Shown one piece after another: positions 26,643 through 34,587 of a stretch of 64,000 bases of DNA; position 1 is the stretch's first letter; every line of letters begins with the position of its first letter. The position numbers and the translations under genes are program-made. The stretch lies in the NCBI GenBank assembly GCA_943912755.1, contig CALTWF010000008.1, positions 29,370 through 93,369 of the forward strand, read 5' to 3'. Source of the DNA: an uncultured Pseudomonas sp. Lineage in GTDB: Bacteria; Pseudomonadota; Gammaproteobacteria; Pseudomonadales; Pseudomonadaceae. Under the pieces are notes generated by a model that did no database searches, was not told the DNA's origin, and saw nothing but the letters and a program-made list of their open reading frames with translations.

Positions 26643-27572
26643 ATGCTGCCACCCCTGAATTCCATGGCCTCGCGCCTGCGCATGCGGCAATTGCGCCTGC
26701 TGATCTGCCTCGACGAGCTGGGCTCGATCCACAAGGCCGCCGAGGCCATGTCGATCACCCAGCCGGGGGCGACCAAGGCCCTCAACGAAATCGAATCGAC
26801 TCTTGGCGCGGTGCTTTTCGAGCGTACCAGCAAGGGCCTGGAGGCCAATGACCTGGGGCGCTGCGTGGTGCGTTACGCGCGCTTGATCAACACCGATCTG
26901 GCGCACTTGCGCGAGGAAATGCTCGGCATTCTCCAGGGCCACGGCGGGCGCCTTTCGGTCGGCACCATCATGGGCGCGGTGCCGATGCTGGTGGACGGCC
27001 TGGCGCGGCTGCGCGAGGAGCAGCCGGACCTGTCGGTGACCGTGGTCGAGGACACCAGCGACCGTCTGCTCAGCCTGCTCGACCAGGGCCGGCTCGACGT
27101 GGTGATCTGCCGCACCAGCGTCAGCCGCCGGCCGGATGCCTACGACAGCCGGGTCAAGCACCAGGAGCAACTGGTGCTGGTGGCCAACCCGGCCCATGCC
27201 CTGGCTGGCAGCGCGCAACTGGACCTGGCGCAACTGGCGGACTCGCGCTGGGTGGTGTTCCCGGTGAACATGCCGATGCGCCTGACCCTGGAACGCGAGT
27301 TTCGCCAGGCGGGCCTGGGCTTTCCGCAATACCCGATCGAGACCTCGTCGACCTTCACCACCCTGTCGCTGTTGCGCCAGGACCCGGGTTTGCTCGCGGT
27401 GATGCCCTGGGATGTGGCGCGGGTGGCGGTGGAGCACGGCATGCTGGTGCGCCTGCCGCTGCAACTGGCGTCGCGCAGCGAGCCGTACGAGGTGGTGACG
27501 CGGCGCGGCGTGGAGCTGAGCGGGCCGGGGCGGGTGCTGGTGGATATTCTGATGGAGGATCGGGAGGGATAG
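26643..27572 (+). CDS. LysR-type regulator of the galactarate operon
   Basis: Transcriptional regulator, 309 aa, divergent from the gar operon across a 124-base gap that should hold the operator. The N-terminal winged helix is LRLLICLDELGSIHKAAEAM then TQPGATKALNEIESTLG, followed by a substrate-binding domain (VGTIMGAVPMLVDGLARL, RLDVVICRTS). The sequence style resembles GbpR, the LysR protein beside chvE-gguABC in Agrobacterium, which fits the GguC homologue next door. ATG 26643 is assumed; ATG 26664 is an alternative. Confidence 0.88.
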   Translation: MLPPLNSMASRLRMRQLRLLICLDELGSIHKAAEAMSITQPGATKALNEIESTLGAVLFERTSKGLEANDLGRCVVRYARLINTDLAHLREEMLGILQGHGGRLSVGTIMGAVPMLVDGLARLREEQPDLSVTVVEDTSDRLLSLLDQGRLDVVICRTSVSRRPDAYDSRVKHQEQLVLVANPAHALAGSAQLDLAQLADSRWVVFPVNMPMRLTLEREFRQAGLGFPQYPIETSSTFTTLSLLRQDPGLLAVMPWDVARVAVEHGMLVRLPLQLASRSEPYEVVTRRGVELSGPGRVLVDILMEDREG

Positions 27573-27582
27573 TGACCCATAT

Positions 27583-27666
27583 GGCCTCATCGCTGGCAAC
27601 GCCAGCTCCCACAGGGACCGCGTGCACCGCTAACCCTGTGGGAGCTGGCTTGCCAGCGATGAGGCC
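27583..27666. repeat. REP-type inverted pair
   Basis: ggcctcatcgctggcaacgc... (27583-27616) pairs with its reverse complement at 27634-27666 with a one-base bulge. This is the second REP subtype of the window (core ctggcaagccagctcccaca), also seen at 48941-49180. Confidence 0.88.
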
Positions 27667-27752
27667 GCGACAGTCACAACAACTTATAAGCCTGGCTTGA
27701 GCTTCCATTCCCGCCCATGGTAAAGACTTCCCCCCGTCTCCAGGATCGCCCC

Positions 27753-28292
27753 ATGTTTCATTCCACCACCTGCCAATCCCCCGTCGGCACCCTGTACCTG
27801 GCGGCTACCGACGACAGCCTGCTGGGCCTGTGGATGGCCGGGCAGAAGTACTTCGGCGCCAGCGTGCCGGGGCCGCTGGAGGTCAACGACGACCTGCCGT
27901 TCTTCCAGCACGCCCGGCGCTGGCTCGACCACTATTTCGCCGGCGCCCGCCCGGATATCGCCGACCTGCCCATCGCCCCCATCGGCAGCGTCTTCCGCCA
28001 TGCGGTGTGGAAACACCTCTGTGAAATCCCCTATGGCGAAACCACCACCTACGGCGAGATCGCCAAGGCCGTGGCGCGCAGCAGCGGCCTGCCGAGCATG
28101 TCCAGTCAGGCGGTGGGCGGCGCGGTCGGGCATAACCCGATCTCCATCGTCATTCCCTGCCATCGGGTGATCGGCCGCGACGGCAGCCTGACCGGCTATG
28201 CCGGCGGGATCGAGAAGAAGATCCAGCTGCTGGAGCACGAGGGCGCGCTGTCATCGCTGTTCTACACGCCGACGCGGGGCACGGCGCTCTGA
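27753..28292 (+). CDS. ogt: Methylated-DNA--protein-cysteine methyltransferase
   Basis: Suicide DNA-repair protein, 179 aa, that removes alkyl groups from O6-alkylguanine or O4-alkylthymine. The acceptor Cys lies in ISIVIPCHRVIGRDGSLTGY; the DNA-binding helix-turn-helix is TTTYGEIAKAV with GGAVGHNPI before the active site. The length matches single-domain Ogt (no Ada N-terminal zinc domain). ATG 27753 with AGGA upstream was chosen. It stands alone between REP palindromes and a GST gene. Confidence 0.93.
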   Translation: MFHSTTCQSPVGTLYLAATDDSLLGLWMAGQKYFGASVPGPLEVNDDLPFFQHARRWLDHYFAGARPDIADLPIAPIGSVFRHAVWKHLCEIPYGETTTYGEIAKAVARSSGLPSMSSQAVGGAVGHNPISIVIPCHRVIGRDGSLTGYAGGIEKKIQLLEHEGALSSLFYTPTRGTAL

Positions 28293-28358
28293 GCTGTCCA
28301 GATTGAACCCGGCACTGCCGCACGCTGCCAAAACCAAATCATCGAGGAGGGCTTTCCT

Positions 28359-29198
28359 GTGTCAGACAAACCCTATACCCCACCCAAGGTCTGGACCTGG
28401 GACAAGGCCAGCGGCGGCCAGTTCGCCAATATCAACCGGCCCGTCTCCGGCGCCACCCACGAGCGTGAACTGCCCCGGGGCCGCCACCCGCTGCAACTGT
28501 ATTCCCTGGCCACGCCCAACGGCGCCAAGGTCGCGATCATGCTCGAAGAGCTGCTGGCCGCAGGGTTCAAGGATGCCGAATACGATGCCTGGCTGATCCG
28601 CATCGGCGAGGGCGAGCAGTTCGGCAGTGGCTTTGTCGAGCTCAATCCCAATTCGAAGATCCCCGCGCTGCTGGACACCCGATCCACGCCGCCCGTGCGC
28701 CTGTTCGAGTCCGGCTCGATCCTGCTGTACCTGGCCGACTCGTTCGGTGCCTTCATTCCCAAGGACCCGGCCAAGCGCGCCGAATGCCTGAACTGGCTGT
28801 TCTGGCAGATGGGTGGGGCCGGTTTTGTTGGCGGCGGTTTCGGCCACTTCTTCGCCTACGCGCCGGAGAAGTTCGAGTACCCGATCAACCGCTACACCAT
28901 GGAGGTCAAGCGCCTGCTCGACGTGCTCGACCGGCAGTTGGCGCAGCACCGCTATGTCGCCGGCGACGAGTACAGCATCGCCGACATGGCCTGCTGGCCA
29001 TGGTTTGGCGAAATGCTGCGCAACAAGGTGTATGGCGCCGCCGAGTTCCTCGATGCCGCCAGCTACACCCATGTGCTGCGCTGGGCCGAGGAGATCGCCG
29101 AACGCCCGGCGGTCAAGCGCGGGCAGCGGGTCAACAAGACCTGGGGCGAGGAAGCGGAGCAGTTGCCGGAGCGGCATGCGGCGAGTGATTTCGACTGA
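28359..29198 (+). CDS. yghU: YghU-type glutathione S-transferase / disulfide reductase
   Basis: 279-aa glutathione transferase of the nu class represented by E. coli YghU, which binds two glutathiones and reduces organic disulfides. An extended N-terminus (MSDKPYTPPKVWTWDKASGG) is characteristic. The thioredoxin-fold half contains YSLATPNGAKVAIMLEEL and ELNPNSKIPAL, then ESGSILLYLAD; the helical half contains YSIADMACWPWFGE. GTG 28359 follows a strong GAGGAGG. It is transcribed alone and faces hpaC, with a REP pair between them. Confidence 0.92.
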   Translation: MSDKPYTPPKVWTWDKASGGQFANINRPVSGATHERELPRGRHPLQLYSLATPNGAKVAIMLEELLAAGFKDAEYDAWLIRIGEGEQFGSGFVELNPNSKIPALLDTRSTPPVRLFESGSILLYLADSFGAFIPKDPAKRAECLNWLFWQMGGAGFVGGGFGHFFAYAPEKFEYPINRYTMEVKRLLDVLDRQLAQHRYVAGDEYSIADMACWPWFGEMLRNKVYGAAEFLDAASYTHVLRWAEEIAERPAVKRGQRVNKTWGEEAEQLPERHAASDFD

Positions 29199-29217
29199 AA
29201 GTGCAGGCGTAGCGCGG

Positions 29218-29297
29218 CCCCTGTGGGAGCGGGTTTACCCGCGATTGCGGTAGTGGATTCACCATCGTAATCGCGGGTAAACCCGCTCCCACAGGGG
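29218..29297. repeat. REP-type inverted pair (29-bp perfect arms)
   Basis: cccctgtgggagcgggttta... (29218-29246) and its perfect reverse complement (29269-29297) flank a 22-base loop, between the convergent yghU and hpaC genes. A bidirectional transcript-end role is likely. Confidence 0.92.
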
Positions 29298-29314
29298 CGC
29301 GTCGCTCCTGCCAT

Positions 29315-29818
29315 TCAGATCATCGCACTCGGTCGCACCAGCGGATGAAACGCCCGGCTGAAATACACCAGGCCATCTCCACTGCCACGCACCTGGATAT
29401 CCTCCAGTTCCACCAGCATCACCGAGTGGGTTCCCACCTCCTGCACTTGGCTGACCCGGCCTTCGAGGCTGGCCAGGGCATCGGCCAGCCTGGGCTGGGC
29501 GGCGTCATGCAGTTGCCAGTCATGCAGGCCGAAGCGCTGTTCCATGGTGACCTGGGTGATCCCGGCGAAATGCCGGGCCACCTCTTCATGCTCGCTGGCC
29601 AGGACATTCACGCAGAGTCGGGCGTTGGCCTTGATCACCGCGTTCAGCGCGCTGTTGCGGTTGATGCAGACCAGCAGGGTCGGCGGCGTGTCGGTCACCG
29701 AGCACACCGCGGTGGCGGTGATTCCGCAGCGCCCGGCCGGGCCGAAGCTGGTGATCACGCTGACGGCGGCGCCAAGGTGCGCCATGGCCTCGCGAAAGGC
29801 GTGCTGTTGGCTGTTCAT
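29315..29818 (-). CDS. hpaC: 4-hydroxyphenylacetate 3-monooxygenase reductase component
   Basis: NADH:flavin reductase, 167 aa, that supplies FADH2 to HpaB. The flavin-reductase fold is visible in FREAMAHLGAAVSVITSFGP, CGITATAVCSVTDTPPTLLV, CVNVLASEHEEVARHFAG and the C-terminal FSRAFHPL. ATG 29818 overlaps the hpaB stop by four bases (ATGA), so translation is coupled. The frame is open well upstream into hpaB, but the overlapped ATG matches the family length. Confidence 0.92.
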   Translation of the reverse strand: MNSQQHAFREAMAHLGAAVSVITSFGPAGRCGITATAVCSVTDTPPTLLVCINRNSALNAVIKANARLCVNVLASEHEEVARHFAGITQVTMEQRFGLHDWQLHDAAQPRLADALASLEGRVSQVQEVGTHSVMLVELEDIQVRGSGDGLVYFSRAFHPLVRPSAMI

Positions 29819-31380
29819 TGGCGAATGCGCTCCAGAGCGTTGATATCGTCCGGGTTGTGCAGGTGCGGCACACTCCAGCCGTTTTCGTCGTAGTCGGACA
29901 GGCACTGTTCCACCAGCCCCTGCATGCTGGCCATGGCGCCGCTGGCGCGGGCGTAGGCGAGGGTCTGCAAGCGGATATCGTCCTGGTTGCCGGCGTAATT
30001 GATCTCGTACAGCTCGTGACGGCCACCGAACTCGCTGCCGATGGCGTCCCACAGCAACTTGAGGATCTTCACCCGCTGGCGGTGGTCCATGCCGCCGGAG
30101 CCACGGCAGTAGGTGGCGAGGTACTTGTCCAGCTCCGGGTTGGCGAAGTCGCGCACGCCGCTGGGCAGGTAGATCAGGCCGCTGGCCACGGTTTGCTCGA
30201 TGATCTTCTTGATCGCCGGGTAGGCGGTCGGTGCCATCACCCGGTACACCTGCTGGGCTTGGTTGCTCGGTAGCAGCGCCGGGATGCTCCAGCCATCCTG
30301 GCGCTCCGGGGCGCCGCACATGGCGTCGGTCAGCGACCAGAACAGGTTGCGCCAGGCCACCACTTCGCCGACTTGCGCCGACACCCCGCGAAACTCCAGG
30401 GAACCGGTACATTCCAGGGCCTTGGTCAGCAGCCCGGCAATGAAGTCCAGCTTCACCGCCAGCCGCGTGCAGCCCTGCATCGGGTACAGCCGGCCGAAGC
30501 CGCCAGCCCCGGCGAAGCGCCGGCAACGGTCGTAGTCGCGGTAGACCAGTACGTTCTCCCAGGGCACGAAGACATCGTCGAGGATCAGGATCGCGTCGTT
30601 CTCGTCGAAGCGGCTGGACAGCGGATAGTCGAACGGCGAACCGCTCAGTCCGGCCTGCAGTTCGTAGGACGGCCGGCAGATCAGCTTGAGGCCCGGGCTG
30701 TTCATCGGCGCGAGGAACATCAGGGCGAAGTCCGGGTCGTCGCCCATCACCTGGGCCGAGCCGAAGCCGATGAAGTTGTAGTGGGTCAGGGCGGAGTTGG
30801 TCGCCACCACCTTGGCACCCTTGACGATGATCCCGCCCTCGACCTCGCGCACCGCGCGGATGAACACGTCCTTGACCTCGTCGCTGGGTTTGTCGCGGTC
30901 GATGGGCGGGTTGACGATGGCGTGGTTGAGGTACAGGCACGACTCCTGGATACGCCGGTACCAGGCCCGCGCGTTGTCGGCGTACTCGCCGTAGAACTCC
31001 GGGTTGGCGCCGAGCACGCTGCCGAAGGCGGCCTTGTAGTCCGGGGTGCGGCCCATCCAGCCGTAGGACAGCCGCGCCCAGGCGGCGATGGCATCGCGCT
31101 GCTCGCGCAGTTCCTCGGCGCTGGTGGCGATGCGGAAGAACTTGTGGGTATAGCCGCCGTTGCCGGTATCGGTCGGCCAGCACAACTGCTGGTGGTGTTC
31201 GGGATCGTGCAGGGCGTCGTACAGGCGGGCGATGGAGGCGGCGGAATTGCGAAACGCCGGGTGGCTGGTGACGTCCTTGACGCGGTCGCCATAGATATAG
31301 ATTTCGCGATCGTCGCGCAGGCTTTCAAGGTACTCGGCGCCGGTGAACGGACGCGCCTCGCGAGGCAGGGCAGTGTGCAT
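29815..31380 (-). CDS. hpaB: 4-hydroxyphenylacetate 3-monooxygenase oxygenase component
   Basis: FADH2-dependent hydroxylase, 521 aa, converting 4-hydroxyphenylacetate to homoprotocatechuate. Family landmarks include RPFTGAEYLESLRDDREIYI, the substrate/flavin region RTPDYKAAFG, IVKGAKVVATNSALTHYNFI, LDDVFVPWENVLVYRD, and the C-terminal GMDHRQRVKILKLLWDAIGS. Start ATG 31380 has GGAG upstream. It lies 204 bases after hpaA, a gap that can hold an HpaA-dependent promoter. The meta-cleavage genes (hpaDEFGHI) are not nearby, so the pathway is completed elsewhere. Confidence 0.95.
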   Translation of the reverse strand: MHTALPREARPFTGAEYLESLRDDREIYIYGDRVKDVTSHPAFRNSAASIARLYDALHDPEHHQQLCWPTDTGNGGYTHKFFRIATSAEELREQRDAIAAWARLSYGWMGRTPDYKAAFGSVLGANPEFYGEYADNARAWYRRIQESCLYLNHAIVNPPIDRDKPSDEVKDVFIRAVREVEGGIIVKGAKVVATNSALTHYNFIGFGSAQVMGDDPDFALMFLAPMNSPGLKLICRPSYELQAGLSGSPFDYPLSSRFDENDAILILDDVFVPWENVLVYRDYDRCRRFAGAGGFGRLYPMQGCTRLAVKLDFIAGLLTKALECTGSLEFRGVSAQVGEVVAWRNLFWSLTDAMCGAPERQDGWSIPALLPSNQAQQVYRVMAPTAYPAIKKIIEQTVASGLIYLPSGVRDFANPELDKYLATYCRGSGGMDHRQRVKILKLLWDAIGSEFGGRHELYEINYAGNQDDIRLQTLAYARASGAMASMQGLVEQCLSDYDENGWSVPHLHNPDDINALERIRQ

Positions 31381-31584
31381 GCTGGTCTCCGCTAGTTGTA
31401 GTTATGGGAAGCCGGTGGGGCTGCGGAGAATGATGCGGGGGAGGTGGGGTGGGGTTGAATGGAGGTTAGGGTGGGAAACTTGTATTTTTCGCAGCCACGC
31501 CAAGCGTGCCGGGTGTCTATGCGTTGTGTGCGGTGGGCCAGCGCGCTGCCGGCGAGCCGTGGCAGCCGTGGTCCCAGGCGACGA

Positions 31585-32493
31585 TCAAGATCCTGCGGGT
31601 CGAGCAGATTCCCCCGCCCGATACTCCCGCGGACTCATCCCCACCTGCTGGCTGAAGAACCGCGAGAAATACCCCGGATCCTTGAATCCCAGTTCATAGC
31701 CGATCTCGTTGATCGACATGCCGCTATGGCGCAGCAGGCGCCGGGCTTCCTGGGCCTGGCGCTCCCACACCAGGCCCTTGGCCGACATTTCGGCGATGCG
31801 CCGGCAGATCAGGTTGAGGCGGGCGCTGGTCAGGCCGAGCAGTTCGGCGTAGCGCGGGATCGGCCAGTGGTGCTGGAAGTGCTGTTCCACCAGCAGGTTG
31901 AAACGGTGGAACAGCAGCAGGTCCGGGCGGTTGACCTGCCAGTCCGGCTGGGCGCTGCCGGTCAGGCGCAGCAGGGTCACCAGGATCAGCCGCACCAAGG
32001 CTTGGAGGTTGAGCTCGCGACCGGGCAGGTCGGCGCGGAATTCCCGTTGCAGCAACTGGAACAGTTGGTCGATCTGCCCGGCTTCGCCGGCAAGCGCCTC
32101 GGGCAGCTCGGCCAGGCTGACGCACAGGGGGATTTCCAGGCGCGGATCGGGGGCGCGCTTGGCGTCGCTGAACATCTGCCAGACCCACGGCTGGCGCAGG
32201 GTGATCACATGGCCTTCGCACTCGGCATCAGTAACGAAGGCGTGGGGAATGCCCGGCGGAGTGAAGAACAGCATCGGGCCCTGCAGGCGGTAGGGGACGT
32301 CGTCGAGGTAGACGTGGACCTGGCCCTTGACCATGTAGTGGATCTGGAAAAAACGGTCGTGCCGGTGCACCGCGACATTACGCCCGAACACCGCGCACAG
32401 GTGGCCGTGGGCGTCGTAGTGCAGGTCGGCGTCGGCGTAGCGCTGGTCGTAGTCGCGGCCGAGGTCGAGGATCGGGATCGGGGTGCTGGTCAT
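31585..32493 (-). CDS. hpaA: AraC-family activator HpaA
   Basis: Regulator of hpaBC, 302 aa, expected to respond to 4-hydroxyphenylacetate. The N-terminal cupin part includes IPILDLGRDYDQRYADADLHY and HDRFFQIHYMVKGQVHVYLD; the C-terminal AraC double helix-turn-helix includes YAELLGLTSARLNLICRR and EARRLLRHSGMSINEIGYEL then FKDPGYFSRFF. ATG 32493 was chosen because the family starts with this M-x-x-I-P-x-P pattern; an open extension to 32619 shows no conservation-like features. It is co-directional with hpaBC. Confidence 0.88.
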   Translation of the reverse strand: MTSTPIPILDLGRDYDQRYADADLHYDAHGHLCAVFGRNVAVHRHDRFFQIHYMVKGQVHVYLDDVPYRLQGPMLFFTPPGIPHAFVTDAECEGHVITLRQPWVWQMFSDAKRAPDPRLEIPLCVSLAELPEALAGEAGQIDQLFQLLQREFRADLPGRELNLQALVRLILVTLLRLTGSAQPDWQVNRPDLLLFHRFNLLVEQHFQHHWPIPRYAELLGLTSARLNLICRRIAEMSAKGLVWERQAQEARRLLRHSGMSINEIGYELGFKDPGYFSRFFSQQVGMSPREYRAGESARPAGS

Positions 32494-32647
32494 GGTGTTG
32501 TTGTTATGGGGGCGGGCGCGTGTTTCTAGCCGAAGGCGCAGGCAGTTGTCAAAACCGTATACGGGACGGATGGCGCCACGGGGGCGGCCGCTTCGGGTGT
32601 ATGTTCGGGCACTGTTCAATCAAAGGTAATGGCTAAAGGAGTGGTAC

Positions 32648-32857
32648 ATGTCCAAATCCAGGACAGAGGTAGCGTCCATCGCCGCTGAACGCGAGGCACA
32701 GCAGGTCAAGAAGGCTTTCCTTGATCTTGTGCACGCCGATCTCTATGAACACCCGGAACGCATCGAGCCGATTCCCGAGTCGCTGTTCGCGCGGATGGAC
32801 CGCTTGCGTGAAAAGGCCCAGGCCAGTCGTGAAAGCAACGAACTACTGGAAGGCTAA
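32648..32857 (+). CDS. Antitoxin-like small protein (PrlF C-terminal-like)
   Basis: 69-aa protein preceded by a strong AAGGAG (32636-32641). Residues about 20-55 (KKAFLDLVHADLYEHPERIE...) resemble the C-terminal toxin-binding part of PrlF/SohA antitoxins (pattern AFL..L..D....P....P), but the N-terminal AbrB-type DNA-binding domain of PrlF is absent. It is followed after three bases by a broken yhaV-like toxin gene, the standard antitoxin-toxin order. The homology is from memory of the family and is moderate. It may be a shortened relic kept after toxin loss, or a natural antitoxin variant lacking AbrB. Confidence 0.55.
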   Translation: MSKSRTEVASIAAEREAQQVKKAFLDLVHADLYEHPERIEPIPESLFARMDRLREKAQASRESNELLEG

Positions 32858-32860
32858 TCA

Positions 32861-33114
32861 ATGCGATCAGGGACGATCACTGTAGTCAATGACTGGGCTC
32901 TTTTTGCCCATCCGTTGTTTCTGAACCGCCTGGAAGCCTTGGTCGAAGAAGCGGAAATGCTCGCTCACGAAGACCCTCAGGGCCTCTATCGGCACCCGCA
33001 CTACAAACTACCGATGTCTACAGGGTCTTCGCGACGATGCTAAGAAAGGGTGAGTTACCCGACAGCTTTTCAGCACTGCTTGAGGCTGCCAGGCCGATCC
33101 CCCGACTTGGCTGA
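32861..33114 (+). pseudogene. Broken YhaV-family toxin gene with internal deletion
   Basis: The first 50 codons give VNDWALFAHPLFLNRLEALV and ...HEDPQGLYRHPHYKL, matching the N-terminus of the YhaV ribonuclease toxin. The frame then runs into a short unrelated tail ending at 33043. Shifting to the frame that begins near base 33010 gives TDVYRVFATMLRKGELPDSF then SALLEAARPIPRLG and a stop at 33112-33114, which matches the YhaV C-terminus. About 80-85 central codons, which carry most of the catalytic core, are missing, and the junction is out of frame. The toxin is therefore inactive. The N- and C-terminal matches are clear by eye; the exact deletion size depends on comparison with an intact relative. 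Confidence 0.75.
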
Positions 33115-33150
33115 TATTGTCAGGTCCATGTCCGAGGTGCGTGAGCGCGC

Positions 33151-33816
33151 TTACGAAGACTTCCTCTGCAAATCATGGTAACCAAGCGCCGCGCGGGCCT
33201 GGCGCAGGCTCTTGCCCGCGCTGATCTGCTCGCGGATCGCCGCTTCCACCGCCTCGATGCGCCGCGCCGTTTCGGCGACTTCCGCGGCCCGCGCGCGGGG
33301 TACCACCAGCACGCCGTTGGCATCGGCGACCACCATATCGCCGGGGCACACCCGTGCACCGCCGATGGACACCGGCTGGTTCAGCGCCTGCACCTGCACG
33401 CGGTCCTTGCCGGTGCGCATGAAGCGACCGCGGCTGAAAATCGGATAGCCATCGCCGAGGGCCTTGTTCACATCGCGGCAGACCCCGTCGATCACCGTCG
33501 CGGCGATGCCGTGCTGGCCGGCGTACTGGGTCATGATGTCGCCCCATACCGTGCAGTCGGTACGGCCGTCGTTGGCGATCACCACCACCGCGCCCGCCGG
33601 CACCTCGTCGATAAAGTCGCCCACGGTCCCGGGCGGTGTGCTGGCGCTGACGTATTGCACGGTGTAGGCGGGGCCGACCACCAGTTGCCGGTAGTCGTTC
33701 AGGGGCATGATGCCCAGGCACTGGCCGGGCAGGCCGAGCTTGTCCAGGGCATCGGAGACGCCGGGGGTGTCGAGGCCGGCAAACAGTGCGGCGAGTTGCT
33801 GGTCTTCAGGGCTCAT
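33151..33816 (-). CDS. RraA-fold aldolase/decarboxylase-like protein, copy 1
   Basis: 221-aa member of the RraA/HMG-aldolase family, whose class II pyruvate aldolases cleave 4-hydroxy-4-methyl-2-oxoglutarate or 4-carboxy-4-hydroxy-2-oxoadipate and also decarboxylate oxaloacetate. Core features are LDTPGVSDALDKLGLPG, WGDIMTQYAGQHGI and the metal/substrate motif TVIDGVCRDVNK with its Arg-Asp pair. It overlaps the upstream RraA-like gene by four bases (ATGA), so the two are co-translated, perhaps as a hetero-oligomer. The specific substrate is unknown. Confidence 0.85.
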   Translation of the reverse strand: MSPEDQQLAALFAGLDTPGVSDALDKLGLPGQCLGIMPLNDYRQLVVGPAYTVQYVSASTPPGTVGDFIDEVPAGAVVVIANDGRTDCTVWGDIMTQYAGQHGIAATVIDGVCRDVNKALGDGYPIFSRGRFMRTGKDRVQVQALNQPVSIGGARVCPGDMVVADANGVLVVPRARAAEVAETARRIEAVEAAIREQISAGKSLRQARAALGYHDLQRKSS

Positions 33817-34481
33817 GGGCGTGGCTCCGCGTGGATGGCTTCGAATTGGCTGTCATGCATGACCTCGGTGACCGGGCGCCCCGCGCGCACCGCCTCGACC
33901 ATGCCGGCCTGGCGGCGGGCGATGCGCTCGGCCAGGTCGAGCACGGTGTCGATCCGTTCCTGGGCGATGAACAGCGTGCCGCAGTTGTCGGCGATCACGT
34001 AGTCGTCCTGGTTGACCACCACGCCGGCCACTTCGATGGCGCAGGCGGCATCCACCTGGACCACCCGGTTGCGCGCGCTGATCATGGTCACGCCGCGGCC
34101 ATACACCGGGTAACCGATGCTGGCGCTGCCGTCGATATCGCGGCTGCAGCCGTCGATCACCGTACCGCGCACGCCCCTGGCCCGGGCGGCATTGGCAAGA
34201 ATGTCGCCCCAGCACGAGATGCCGTCGAGGCCGCCGGCGATCACCAGTACCCGGTCGCTGTCGCGGATGGCGTCCAGCACCGGAGTGATCAGGTGCACGG
34301 TGGGCGCCCCATCGGTCTTGGCGGCCAGCTGTACGGTGCTGGCCCGGCCGACCACGGGCGGGCAGTTCCACAAGGGCCGCAGGCCGAAGGTGGCGCCGGG
34401 CAGGCCGAGGAAGTCGAGGGCATCGGACAGCGTGTTGCTGTCCAGCGCGGCCAAGCGTTCGAGAACGCCGTCGTGGCTCAT
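33813..34481 (-). CDS. RraA-fold aldolase/decarboxylase-like protein, copy 2
   Basis: 222-aa paralogue of the neighbouring RraA-fold gene. It shows LDSNTLSDALDFLGLPGATF, SCWGDILANAARARGV and the metal/substrate motif TVIDGCSRDIDG. ATG 34481 was chosen for the GAGGA just upstream rather than an open extension to 34511. It is divergent from a LysR gene with an inverted repeat in between, so it heads a regulated two-gene operon. Two consecutive RraA-like genes suggest successive steps or two subunits in a branched keto-acid route. Confidence 0.85.
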   Translation of the reverse strand: MSHDGVLERLAALDSNTLSDALDFLGLPGATFGLRPLWNCPPVVGRASTVQLAAKTDGAPTVHLITPVLDAIRDSDRVLVIAGGLDGISCWGDILANAARARGVRGTVIDGCSRDIDGSASIGYPVYGRGVTMISARNRVVQVDAACAIEVAGVVVNQDDYVIADNCGTLFIAQERIDTVLDLAERIARRQAGMVEAVRAGRPVTEVMHDSQFEAIHAEPRP

Positions 34482-34531
34482 GGGGGATCCTCTGTGTCGT
34501 TGGGAAGCCACGAGTGTCGGTCAGGCATGCT

Positions 34532-34550
34532 GATAGGTATATTCCTTATC
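34532..34550. promoter_or_regulatory. LysR-box candidate between the RraA-like operon and its regulator
   Basis: GATAGG-tatatt-CCTTATC is an interrupted inverted repeat with an AT-rich centre of LysR-box size, sitting 50 bases before the RraA-like operon start and overlapping the presumed leader of the divergent LysR gene. The match is by shape only. Confidence 0.4.
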
Positions 34551-34587
34551 AAGGATGCCTCCCATACGCCCAACCTATGGAACTGCC

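Noticed and set aside
29315..31183. A 622-codon frame that would fuse hpaC to an upstream extension
   Set aside because: The upstream part is the wrong frame of hpaB; hpaC starts at the overlapping ATG at 29818 and gives the normal family length.
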